Source: Balaenoptera acutorostrata
Lineage: Eukaryota; Chordata; Mammalia; Artiodactyla; Balaenopteridae
Length of the DNA stretch: 64,000 bases
Assembly: GCF_949987535.1 (NCBI RefSeq)
Contig: NC_080067.1
Span: 77,773,985 to 77,837,984 of the forward strand
Direction of reading: 5' to 3'
The notes beneath the pieces are model-generated. The model had not been told where the DNA came from, made no database searches, and worked only from the letters and a program-made list of their open reading frames with translations. Positions 1-10,934 of the stretch are shown one piece after another. Numbering within the stretch: the first letter of the stretch is position 1; each line of letters opens with the position of its first letter. Made by a program: the position numbers and the translations under genes.

Positions 1-30
1 GTGAGACTTTAGGAGCCAGAGGGTGGAATG

Positions 31-866
31 TGGTAGACAGAATAATGGCCTCCCAATGATGCCAACATCCTAATCCCCAGAACCTGTGAAGATGTTAGGT
101 TACATTGTTTGGGTGAATTAAAGCAGCAGATAGAATTAAGGTTGATAATCATCTGACCTTGAGATGAGGAAATTATCCTGGAATTATCTGGGTAAGTCCA
201 ATGTTACCACAGAGTCATTATAAGGGAAAGAGGGAGACAGTGTCAAGTCATTGCTAGCTGTGAAGACAGAAGGGGGCCATGAATCAAGAAATATGGGCAG
301 CCCTTTGAAACTAGAAAAGTCAAAAAATAAAGATTCTGGGACTTCCCTGGTGGCACAGTGGTAAAGAATCCGCCTGCCAATGCAGGGAACACGGGTTCGA
401 GCCCTGGTCCGGGAAGATCCCACATGCCGTGGAGCAACTAAGCGCGCAAGCCACAACTACTGAGCCTGCGCTCTAGAGCTGCAAGCCACAACTACTGAGC
501 CCACGTGCCACAACTACTGAAGCCCACGCACCTAGAGCCCATGCTCCGCAACAAGAGAAGCCACCACAATAAGAAGCCAGCACACCACAACGAAGAATGG
601 CCCCCGCCTGCTGCAACTAGAGAAAGCCCGTGTGCAGCAACAAAGACCCAACACAGCCATAAATAAATAAATAAATAAATTTTAAAAATAAAGATTATTC
701 CCTAGACCTTCTAGAAAGAAATGCAGCCCTGCCAACACCTGATTTTAGCTAAATGAGACCCGTATTGAAACTCTGACCCTCAGAACTGTAAAATAATAAA
801 CTTGTGTTGTTTTAAGCCACTAAATTTGGGATAATTTGTTATAGCAGCAATAGGAAACTGACAAAG
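31..866 (+). mobile_element. MaLR-type LTR, split by a SINE
   Basis: The text from about 31 (GACAGAATAATGGCCTCCCA) to 335 and from 697 to about 866 (TTTAAGCCACTAAATTTGGG) matches the LTR pattern of ERVL-MaLR elements, including the typical AATAAA-like end. A CHR SINE with a perfect 13-bp target duplication interrupts it. Old endogenous retroviral LTR with no coding capacity. Confidence 0.65.
336..683 (+). mobile_element. CHR-type SINE with 13-bp target duplication
   Basis: It begins GGGACTTCCCTGGTGGC and has a B box GGGTTCGAGCCC and a tail of AAAT units. The target duplication AAAAATAAAGATT stands at 323-335 and 684-696. Confidence 0.95.
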
Positions 867-869
867 CTT

Positions 870-1920
870 ATTCAGTGACTGGACTAGGATGATCATCTGC
901 CACACTGTCCACCTAACAAAGGAAAGAATTCACCCTCTCTGGAGAAAGATAATATCATCCAGAGCATCTACAGTTTTTCAAATACAATGTATAGCATGAA
1001 GTTAAAAACTGGGCCCACCAAAAGAAAGAACTAAATAACAACAACAAGAAAACACAAAACAAACAATAACAGACCCACAGATGACCTAGATATTGGTTTT
1101 ATTAGATAGTGACTTAAAAGTGGCAATAATTAATCTATTCATGAAACTAAAGAAAAACCTGCAAGAAACAGATGAAGAGTTAGCGATTTTCACCAAAGAA
1201 CAAGAATCTATAAAAAAGAAAACCAAATGAAATTTCCAAAAGTGAAAAGATACAATTGAAAACTGCACAGACAGGTTTAACAGCAGTTTATACACCGCAG
1301 AAGATGAGGGAATACAGATCAATAAAAATATCCTATTTCTCTATGAAGAATAATATTTCAAAAAAGAACAAGAGACATGTAAGACACAGGAAAAAAAATT
1401 CTAACATATGTGGAATTGAGTCCCAGAAGAAGAAAAGAAGTGAAGCAGAGGCAACATTTAGAGAGATAATAGCCAGGAATTTTACAAATGGATGAAAGAT
1501 TCTCTACAAACCCCATGTATTGAAGAAACCCTACAAGCCCCAAGCAGGATGAATACGACACAAACCACACCTACACATCACGGTAAAACTGCTTGAAAAC
1601 CAGTCAAAGAAAAAAATCTTAAAAGCAGCCAGAGGAAAACAGACATATTATGCTCCAAAGAGCAACAATAAGCAAACAAACTTGTAACGTAAATGATAAA
1701 AACATAAAAAACATAAACAAGAGACAATGAAATGGCATTGTGCTTTAAAAAAAAAACCCAACCTACTATTCTATGCTTTGGGAAAATAGCCTTCAAACAT
1801 CACAGAAAAACAAAGGCTTTTTCAGACAAACAGAGATGGCTCTTAGCCAGCCCATAAAACCTGAAAGAAATGCCAAAAGAGGTCTTCAAATTAAATGATA
1901 AATGTGCTAGGAAGTATCTT
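870..1920 (+). mobile_element. HAL1/L1 5'-region fragment
   Basis: A-rich plus-strand sequence with the pattern of the L1/HAL1 ORF1 region (phrases such as AAACCAGTCAAAGAAAAAAA and AAAAGCAGCCAGAGG). Frames are broken throughout, so it is a dead fragment. Confidence 0.6.
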
Positions 1921-2154
1921 AATTCATTTTATTCATATAAAACTATTACCTGACCATAACCAATAAAATCTAGTCTCTTTATTATTACATTAGTTTAAAT
2001 ACTTTAATTTGAAAATTCATAGAAATGAATTTTTAACTTACTATAAAGCTTCCCTTTGAACAGAAAATTGAAAATCAAAGTAAAACAACATTATCTCCAA
2101 GTTAAAAACTATTTTTTAAAAAAGGAAAAGTTTTGTTTATTTAAAAATGAACAT

Positions 2155-2275
2155 GGGGAATTCCCTGGCGGTTCCGTGGTTAGGACTCTGCTCTTTCACT
2201 GCCAAGGGCCTGGGTTCAATCCTTGGTCAGGGAACTAAGATCCCACAAGCCCCAAGGTACAGCCAAAAAACAAAA
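2155..2275 (+). mobile_element. Short tRNA-derived SINE
   Basis: It starts GGGAATTCCCTGGCGG, contains GGGTTCAATCCTTGGTCAGG (B-box region) and ends in an A-rich tail. It is an older, shorter relative of the CHR SINEs, lacking their long repeat-rich body. Confidence 0.85.
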
Positions 2276-2441
2276 AAACCCCACACATTTCTGGCTAGAA
2301 CTAAAAAATTAAAATCATTAGTCCCATCAACTTTAATTTTATATGAGTCAACTTTAAAAGTATACACACTTGCTCACATCTTTGTCTAAAAGTGACTCTA
2401 GAATACATACAAAGTTAAATCCTTGATATTAATTGCCCTAG

Positions 2442-2915
2442 TGTTAGGGGAACCACTGACTAAAACCACCCACCCTGGCCAGGCACCAATGAGTTATCTT
2501 GTGACAGGAGGTCCTGGTAAGGAACATGGAACTAACAAGCCACCACCAACCAGAAGAATTCAGTAAAGGTCAAAAGGCGATGCCAGTCCATATCCTACCA
2601 GCCTCCCAGAATCCTCCTCACTGTAATCCATCTTGGCTGAGCGATGCATGCACCATCAGGAAGGACCCTGAGTCAGAATGACTGGCCATAGACAACCCAG
2701 AAACTAATCCCATCACTGTAAAACCAGAGACTGCAAGCCACGTGGCAGAGCAGTCCTCCTGGGTTCCCTTACCCTCCTGCTCTCCACCTGGGTGCCCCTT
2801 CCCAATAAAGTCTCTTGCTTTTTGTCAGCATGTGTGTCTCCTTGGACAATTCATTTCCGAGTGTTAGACAAGAACCCACTCTCGTGCCCTGGAAGGGGTC
2901 CTCCTTCCTGCAACA
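2442..2915 (+). mobile_element. Solo LTR of an endogenous retrovirus
   Basis: It starts TGTTAGGGG and ends TGCAACA, so it has TG...CA ends. It carries an AATAAA at 2804-2809 followed by GTCTCTTGCTT, the usual R/U5 arrangement of class I (gamma-type) LTRs. No gag, pol or env sequence lies beside it, so it is a recombined solo LTR. I could not see an exact flanking duplication. Confidence 0.7.
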
Positions 2916-4220
2916 GTAATGCCTATTCTCCATTGCCTGCCTTTGGTTAAACTATTTTACCATTTTTTTACACTTCAACACTGAACTATAACTTTTTAAG
3001 CAGGGAAAAAATTTATATTTAAATTTGAGTATGTCTGTGGCATCACAGAAAATATAAAAACTTTTAACAGAAAAACTGATTATATTTCAATAAAGAATCC
3101 TGATGTATTTCAGGTACAAATTACTACAAGATTACAATCAAGTTAATTCCTTCTATGAGAATTTTTTCATGTACACATTTACCCAGATCTTTATAGAGGT
3201 TTAACTTGCATCACTTCTCATCTGTCTAACCTCCAAATCGTAGGTATAATTCAATGGAAACAGATTTCATGTACTCTCAAGTAAACACGTACATTTCTTC
3301 ATAGTAGTTTCCTTCTACAACCTCTCATTTCACTTATCCTTTGCTCTGTCATCATTCAGGATTTAAATCCTTAAGGCACTGTACCTTCAGTTGTTTTTTC
3401 TCCTCCTATTCTTCTTTTGCTCACTCTTCTTTCTTAAATACTCTATACATAAAATCTACACATGGTCCTTTTTAAAGACCTTTACTGCTCTCCCACAAAG
3501 TGAAGTCTGTCCATCTACTTTTATTGTTTCATCATCCACAACACAGATGATTTTCATACTTACAAGTAACATGCCTAATCCTTCATGCATTCTAGATGCT
3601 TCCAACCGATAGCTTATTATTTCCACATGGGAATGCCTGCATCCTTAACTAAATCATCCAAGCTTCTCTTCAAGGATACAAGAGAAAGAGGAAGGGGAAT
3701 TAGCATTATTAAGTGGGTACTCCCCACCTACTTCGGTGAAAAGCATTTTGAATTCTCAGTAATGCAGTAGTGTTCTCACTGAGCGTAGGTAAAAGTAAGA
3801 AACCTACCCAAGGTCTCACAACAAGTAAGTGAAAAAGAAGTCAAACAGGTAATCAACCTCCAGAGCCCACATACTTGGTCCACATTCACTACCCTAAAAG
3901 AGTGTTCTCCAGTAGAAATTATGCTTTGCATACCAACAGCAGATCAAATACATCCATTTATCTCCATTTTCTCAAAAAATCCAATTAAAATGACAGAAAA
4001 GGAAGGCGGGTTAATACACAGGACAAAGAACAGAAGCAATAACAGTAGCAACACAATTCTGGAAACTGAAAAGCAAATAAAAGAACAGTAACTCAGACCA
4101 GAAAATGCCAAAACCTGTCTTCAAAGTACACTTGTGAAGCCAATGTCAAGCAAGAAGATTCACAATACAGAATCCCCAAATGGTTAGAGGCATGAAGATG
4201 TCATATGTCTCAAAATACCA
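2916..4220. other. Unassigned intronic stretch
   Basis: AT-rich sequence with no gene and no repeat I can name. Confidence 0.5.
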
Positions 4221-4223
4221 GGA

Positions 4224-4258
4224 TGGAGGTGGGAGGAGGTGGGAGGAGGTGGGAGGGT
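4224..4258 (+). repeat. G-rich tandem repeat (GGAGGTGGGA units)
   Basis: Three to four imperfect copies of a 10-base GGAGGTGGGA unit. The runs of G could form a quadruplex. Confidence 0.85.
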
Positions 4259-4451
4259 GAAAACAGGATTAGTTGAAATCTTATACTCATAAGGAGCAAC
4301 GAGACTCTTCAGATCCTCATTCCACTCCTCCAACCTGATATGACTACCCCTCCCTGACCCTGACAAAAGATGGGAGCTTTATTTTCTGTAAAGGTTTACA
4401 TAATTAAATCAAAAGTATTGATTAAAACTCAGTTAAAAATTCCCTATGAGA

Positions 4452-4817
4452 CGGCCTTCCCTGGTGGTGCAGTGGTTACAAATCTGCCTGCCAATGCAGG
4501 GGACACGGGTTCGAGCCCTGGTCCGGGAAGATCCCACATGCCGCGGAGCAACTAAGCCTGTGCACCACAACTACTGAGCCTGCGCTCTAGAGCCCGCGAG
4601 CCACAACTACTGAGCCCATGTGCCACAACTACTGAAGCCTGTACGCCTAGAGCCCGTGCTCCACAATAAGAGAAGCCACTGCAATGAGAAGCCTGTGCAC
4701 CGCAACGAAGAGTAGCCCCCGCTCACCACAACTAGAGAAAGCCCGCGCACAGCAACGAAGACCCAACACAGCCAAAAATAAAATAAAACATAAAATAAAT
4801 TAAATTTATTAAAAAAA
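4452..4817 (+). mobile_element. CHR-type SINE with 17-bp target duplication
   Basis: Full-length copy. The target duplication AAAAATTCCCTATGAGA stands at 4435-4451 and 4818-4834. Confidence 0.95.
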
Positions 4818-4899
4818 AAAAATTCCCTATGAGAGAGAAACTTCAGTAAGAAGTCTCTACCCCACAGCCCTTCCCCAGCCCCTTCCCTAGCTCAGTTCC

Positions 4900-6560
4900 C
4901 TGAAATTCAGCACTTACGCTCTATCTACCAGGCAGAAGATGGCTCTTTAAGGACATGTCAGATAAATAAGAAAAGACCTAAAGATACTGACATTTGGGAG
5001 TGGTCCCAATGAAAATACTGCCCTGTAGTGAAACTCACCAGTCAACAAGCTATAACAAAATATACCATACTTCCAATAACTTTTTAAGTGCCTCATTCTT
5101 TGATGTAAACAGAGAGCCAAGGGTCCACAGAAACACATTAAGGAAAACTTCTAAAAGGAGACCAAAACAAACAACAAACAAACAAACAAAAACCTTAGAG
5201 AAAAGGTAATTCTGAGAGGAAAAAAAATTGTTGACTATGACTAATTTCTTCAGATGTACAAGGAAAGCTCTTGAAGAATGGGTTGACATTAAAAAGGAAT
5301 ATTCATAGTAAGAAAGAATTCTTGAAAACTAGGATTAGTAAATAATTTGGATATATCATCCAGAAAGTAGAACAAAAAGACAAAGAAGTAGAAAAGGGGA
5401 GAAAAAAGAAATTAGAGGATTCATTCAAAATATGAATATAAAAATAACAGGTTAAGAAAAGAGGAAAAGAAACTATCAAAGAAATAATAAGATTCCTCAG
5501 AACTAAAACACATGAGTTTTCAGATTGAAAGTACGTGTCCAAGACAATAAATTAAAAAGACCCACCCAAAGGCACATCATCATGAAATTTCAGAATACCA
5601 GTAGTAAAGAAAAAATCTAAAAAAACTTCAGGGACAAAAAATGAATCAGGAAATAAAAACAGCACCACATGTCAACAACAACACTGAAAACCCGAAGAAA
5701 ATAGAGCAATGCCTGCAAATTCTGAGAGAAAATGGTTTCAATCTACAAACCTACAAACATTTCCAAACAGGTAAAGTCTAAAAGGAAAAAATAAAATGCA
5801 CCTTTTCAAGGGAGGGTAGTGGCAACTGCACTCTGCCAAAATAAGTAAATAGAAAAGGCAACAACATGAAAATCAAGAACAGTAAACCCAATACATGAAA
5901 GACAGAGGGAATTTCCATATCAAAAATAAAGGGAATCAAGAAAATGAAGACAAACCACAGACTGGGGAAAAAAAATTCCAAAATACATATCTAATATAGG
6001 ACTGTTCTTTAAAATATACAAAGAACTCTTAAAACGCAATAAGAAAACAAACAACCCAATTAAAAAATGGGCCAAAGACCTTAAAAGACACCTTAACAAA
6101 GAAGATATACAGATGGCAAATAAGCATATGATGACAAACAAGCTCACATCATATGTGATCAGAGAAATGCAAATTAAAACAAAGAGATACCACCACACAC
6201 CTATTAGAATGGCCAAACTCCAAAATACTGACACCACCAAATGCCGGTGAGAAGGTGGAGCAACAGGAACTCTCATTCACTGCTCTTGAGAATGCAACTG
6301 GCACAGCCACTTTGGAAGACAGTTTGGGGGTTTCTTATAAAACTAAATATACTCTGGCAATACTTACCATACAACCCAGCAATTGTGCTCCTTGGTACTT
6401 ACCCAAATGAGTGGAAAACTTATGTCCACACAAACATTTGCATACAAATGTATATAGCAGCTTTATTCACCATTGCCAAAATCTGGAAGCAACCAAGATG
6501 TCCTCTGGTAGGTGAATGCATAAATAAACTGTGGTATATTCTGACAATGATCTTGTATCC
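4900..6560 (+). mobile_element. HAL1/L1 fragments, sense
   Basis: 4900-5970 reads like HAL1 (for example AAAATAGAGCAATGCCTGCA). From about 5990 to 6560 the text is the L1 ORF2 3' region (AAAAAATGGGCCAAAGACCT, GAGAAATGCAAATTAAAAC, ATACAACCCAGCAATTG). Frames are interrupted, so it is not a functional reverse transcriptase. Confidence 0.8.
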
Positions 6561-6631
6561 TGCGGCCTTGTTGAACTTATTAGTTCTATCTGACTTTTGA
6601 GCATTCCTTAAGATTTTCTATGTACTAGATA

Positions 6632-6782
6632 CAGTCAGCCCTCCATATCCTTGGATGCAGAACCCGCAGATAAAGAGGGTTGACTATACTACACCATTTT
6701 ATGCAAGAAACTTGAGTATTCACATATTTTGATATGCACAGGGGTCCTGGAACCAATCCCCATGGATACCAAGAGACAACTG
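6632..6782 (+). mobile_element. Tigger/pogo-type MITE flanked by TA
   Basis: It begins CAGTCAGCCCTCCATATCC and ends GACAACTG, with TA on both sides (6630-6631 and 6783-6784). This is the signature of the pogo/Tigger (mariner-like) superfamily. Internal MITE, no coding sequence. Confidence 0.8.
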
Positions 6783-7040
6783 TATATAATCTAAAAGTAG
6801 AGATGGATTTACTACTTCTTTTCTTATATGTATGCCTTTATTTTTCTTTCTTGCCTAACTGCTCTAGCTACAATCTCCACCACACTGCTAAATAGAAGTG
6901 GGAAGAACAGACTTTCTCTTGATCTTAGAGAAAAACTTTGTCTTTCACCATTAAGTATGATGTTAGCTGAGAGTGTTTTATACATGTCCTTTATCAGGTT
7001 GAGGAAGTTTTCTATTCCTAATTTATTGAATATTTTCTTT

Positions 7041-7150
7041 TTTTAATTTTTTAATTTAATTTTATTTATTTTTTTATACAGCAGGTTATTAGTCATCAAT
7101 TTTATACACATCAGTGTATACATGTCAATCCCAATCGCCCAATTCATCAC
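7041..7150 (-). mobile_element. Short truncated young L1 3' end, nested
   Basis: A T-rich start and the text TCATCAATTTTATACACATC are typical of recent artiodactyl/cetacean L1 tails. The flanks TTGAATATTTTC and TTGAGTATTTTC look like an imperfect target duplication. Confidence 0.65.
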
Positions 7151-7577
7151 TATTGAGTATTTTCATCATGAAAGTGGGCTGGATTTAGTCAAATGCTCTC
7201 TCTGTATCTATTAAGATGATTATGTGGTTTGCATCATTTGTTCTATTAATACGGTTTACTACATTGATTGATTTTTGTACTCCTGGGATAAATCCCACTT
7301 GGTCGTGGTGTACAATCCTTTCTATATATTGCTATATTTGGTTTGCTAATATTTTGTTGAGGATTTTAATACTTGTATTCATAACAGATATTGGTATGTA
7401 ATTTTCTTGTGATATCTTTGGCTTTGGTAGCAGGGTGATACTGGCCTCATAGAATCAGTTGGGAAGCGACACTTCCTTCCTCCTGTTTCTTGGAAGAGTT
7501 TATGAAGGACTGTTGTTAATTCATCTTTAAACATTTGATAGAATTCATCAGTGAAGCCATCTTGGCTTGGGGTTTTC

Positions 7578-7896
7578 TTTTTTTTTTTCTTTTGGGCGGC
7601 ATTGGGTCTTCCTTGTTGTGCGTGGGCTTTCTCTAGTTGTGGCAAGCAGGGGCTACTCTTGGTTGCGGTGCATGGGCTCCTCATTGCGGTGGCTTCTCTT
7701 GTTGCGGAGCACAGGCTCTAGACACGCAGGCTTCAGTATTTGCGGCACGTGCGCTCTAGAACGCAGGCTCAGTAGTTCTGGCGCATGGGCTTAGCTGCTC
7801 CGTGGCATGTGGGATCTTTCCGGACTAGGGATCGAAACCATGTCCCCTGCATTGGCAGGCGGATTCTTAACCACTCCGCCACCAGGGAAGTCCCTG
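7578..7896 (-). mobile_element. CHR-type SINE, antisense, nested in L1
   Basis: Reverse complement of the CHR SINE, ending GGGAAGTCCC, with a T-rich start. The L1 text GGGGTTTTC/GGGCTTTTC flanks it as a short duplication. Confidence 0.92.
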
Positions 7897-9289
7897 GGCT
7901 TTTCTTCTGAGGAAGCTTTTTGATTACTAATTCAATCTCATGTCTATTCAAATTTTCTATTTCTTCTTGAGCCATTTTCAGTAGTTTGTGTCTTTCTAGG
8001 AATATATCCATTTCATCCAGCTTAACTAATTTATTGTCTGAGAATTATTCATAGTATTCTCTCATAATCCCTCTTATTTTTGTAAGACAGCAATGATGTC
8101 CCCTCTCTCAGTCCTGAATCTAGAAATTTGAGTCTTCTCCTTTTTTTTCTTGGTCTAGCTAAAGGCTTGTCAGCTTTGTTGATCCTTATGAATAACCAAC
8201 TTCTGGTTTCATTGATTTTCTCTAGTTGTTGTACTAGTCTCCATTTTCATTTATTTCTGCTCTAGTCTTTTTTATTTCCTCCCTTTCCCTGCTTTGAGAT
8301 TAGTTTGCTATTCTTTTTCTAGTTTCTTAAGATGGAAGGTTAGATCATTGATTTGAGATCCTTCTTCTTTTTAATATAGGTGTTCGTAGGTATAAATTTC
8401 ACTCTAAGCACTGCTTTAGCTGCATCCCATAAGTTTAGTACGTTGTACTTTTGTTTCCATTTGTCTGAAAGTATTTCCTTGTGATTTCCTCTTTGATCCA
8501 CTGGTTATTTAGGAATGCGTTGCTTAATTTTCAAGTATTTATAAATTTTTCAGATTTCCTTCTGTTACTGACTTCTAATTTCACTCCATTGTGGTCAAAG
8601 AACATATTTTTCATGATTTCAATCCTTCTGAATTTACTGAAGCTTGTTTAATGCCTTAATATACAGTCTGTACTAGAAAATGTATTCATGTGTACTGGAG
8701 AAGAATATGAATTCTGCTATTGCTGCATGAAGTGTTCTATAGATATCTATTAAATCTTTTTTTGGTTTATAGTGTTATTCACATCTTCTATTTCCTTGTT
8801 GACCATCTGCCTAGTTGTTCTACCCATTATTGAAAGTATTTATGTCTCTATTATTGTTGGATTTTCTATTTCTCCCTTCAATTCTGTCAATTTTTGCCTC
8901 ATGTATTTTGAGGCTATATTAAGTGCATATGTTTATAAGTATATGTCTTCCTGATGGATTGACTCTTTTATCATTATAAAACGTCCTTTATCTTTAGTAA
9001 TCTTTGTCATAAAGTCTATTTTATCTGATATTAGTATAGCCATTCCAGCTATCTTTTGGGTACTGCTTGCACTGTTTATCTTTTTCTATCTTTTTACTTT
9101 CAACCTATTTGTATCCTTGAATCTAAAGTATTTCTCTAATAAACAGCATGTAGTTGGATCATCATTGAAATTTTACATAATAAAAAGTTTTAAGTAAATA
9201 AGGCCAAAATACATAGAAAGACATAACCTCTTCTGAAATTGAAGAAGCTATTATATAGACAAAATATTCAAGAATAGCCATTAAATTTT

Positions 9290-9720
9290 TGGAAAAAACA
9301 GTAACAAAGGAAAACTTGTCCCACCGGATATCATAACAGACTATAAAATTTTACAACTAATATATTAACAATATTTGCAGGAGAACAAAAAATTAGATTG
9401 GTAACAAAAGAGTAGAATCCAGAAAAAGACCCATGTTCGTATACATATTTGTATATGCACGTATGTGTGTAATTTTAAATCAATGGGGAAAGGATGGATT
9501 ATTCAATAAAAGGTATTAGGACCAGGGCTTCCATTAGGAAGAAAATAAAATAGGATCATCTCCCACACTCAAAACTAAATCCAGCTGCATTACATGAAAC
9601 TAAAAATTGCTAAAAATAGAAAATATCCTATAATAATGGGAATGGGAACACTTTTCTAGGGAATACACGAAAGCCAGTTTTTAAACTTCTGTATTATAAA
9701 AGACACCATACACACACTTA
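9290..9720 (+). mobile_element. L1 ORF2 fragment, sense
   Basis: It contains typical L1 ORF2 text (GAAAAAGACCCATG, GGGGAAAGGATGGATTATTC, AATAAAAGGTATTAGGAC). Frame-broken. Confidence 0.75.
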
Positions 9721-10256
9721 ATGCAAATTTAATTAATGCAATAAAGCCTGTGGCTCGAGAGATGGAGTAAAAAGAGTGAATTCACTTCCAAGTCCACCAC
9801 TTGAAAGTCCACCATTAAGAAGTCAGTTTAACTTCTCAAAATATCCAGTTTGGTATTTTTTTAAACATTTTAAAAACAAAGATAATAATTGCTACATCAT
9901 AATATATTTTAGTATTAAATGAGATGGTAGCTATAAAAGCATCTAGTATAAGGTCTGGTATGTTATAAAAGCTTGTTCTTCCTTATTTCAACTTAAGCTG
10001 GTACTACATTAAATGAGGAATTAGAAGCTGCAATGAGGAGTAGCTGGGTTCCTGTATTTTGGTTCATGATAAAACTATTGATACTTTATAATTCCATTCT
10101 ACCACTTCTGAAATAAAAACACATTTTGCTTCATCTCTTGCCCACTGTATTTTCCATGTATATAAAGTACCAATTGTTAAGAGTGTACCTGTTCTAAATA
10201 TGGAAGGTAAAGAGACAAACCAGCCAGGACTGGCACCAGCTTAAGAGCAGAACATT

Positions 10257-10340
10257 ATATGTATGTGTGTGCGTGCACACACGCTTATGTGTGAGCGCAC
10301 ACACGCTTATGTGTGAATTTATTTATTTATTTATTTATTC
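10257..10340 (+). repeat. TG/CA-rich tandem with a 22-bp direct duplication, then TTTA repeats
   Basis: GCACACACGCTTATGTGTGA occurs at 10275 and again at 10297, a 22-bp spacing. A run of TTTA units follows (about 10317-10340). Confidence 0.85.
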
Positions 10341-10570
10341 CAATGTCTTTCAACCATTAAAACCTTTCACCCTAAAACATCTTTTTAAGATTTTTATCCT
10401 AAGTTGCTGAACAAGGATCATATCTGAAATAGAATCAAACAATAAACCTTCAGAACAGTACAAAATAAACATTGTTAAGGATAAAAAATAAATGTATCTG
10501 ATAAAGACTCAATATTTTTATATTTGAGGAATGAATTAGAGCAAAAATCTTCCACAAGCCAAAAAGCACT

Positions 10571-10924
10571 TGGGACTTCCCTGGTGGTCCAGTGGTACAG
10601 CATCTGCCTTCCAAGGCAGGGAACTCCGGTTGGATCCCACATGCCCCGGGGCAACTAAGCCCGCCAACTGCGGAGCTCGCGGGCCTCAACGAGAGAGCCT
10701 ACGCGCTGCAAACTACAGAGCCCATGCGCTCGGGAACCCACGCGCCACAGCTACAGAGCACACACACCCTGGAGCCCACGTGCCACAGCTAGAGAGAGAA
10801 AACCCGCACGCCACAACTAGAGAGAAGCTCGTGCACCGCAAGGAAGAGCCTGCACGCCACAACAAAAGGTCCCGCGTGCCGCAACTAAGACCCAAAGCAG
10901 CCAAAAAATAAATTTCTTTTTTAG
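10571..10924 (+). mobile_element. CHR-type SINE with 10-bp target duplication
   Basis: Full-length. The target duplication AAAAAGCACT stands at 10561-10570 and 10925-10934. The internal order of body repeats differs from other copies. Confidence 0.93.
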
Positions 10925-10934
10925 AAAAAGCACT

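Larger units (their letters stand above)
6800..9175 (-). mobile_element. Antisense L1 ORF2 region carrying two nested insertions
   Basis: The plus strand shows the reverse complement of L1 ORF2 text (for example TATGATGTTAGCTGAGAG, ATCCCACTTGGTCGTGGTG, TTGTTGATCCTTATGAATAA). It is degenerate, with several stops. It is interrupted by a younger L1 3' end (7041-7150) and a SINE (7578-7896). Confidence 0.85.

Noticed and set aside
384..420. tRNA-like sequence with a B box (repeated in each SINE)
   Set aside because: These are SINE heads derived from a tRNA; they do not fold as complete tRNA genes and are followed by SINE bodies.
5920..9175. Reading frames in L1 text
   Set aside because: Fragments of dead L1 elements with frameshifts and stops. 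No complete reverse transcriptase.
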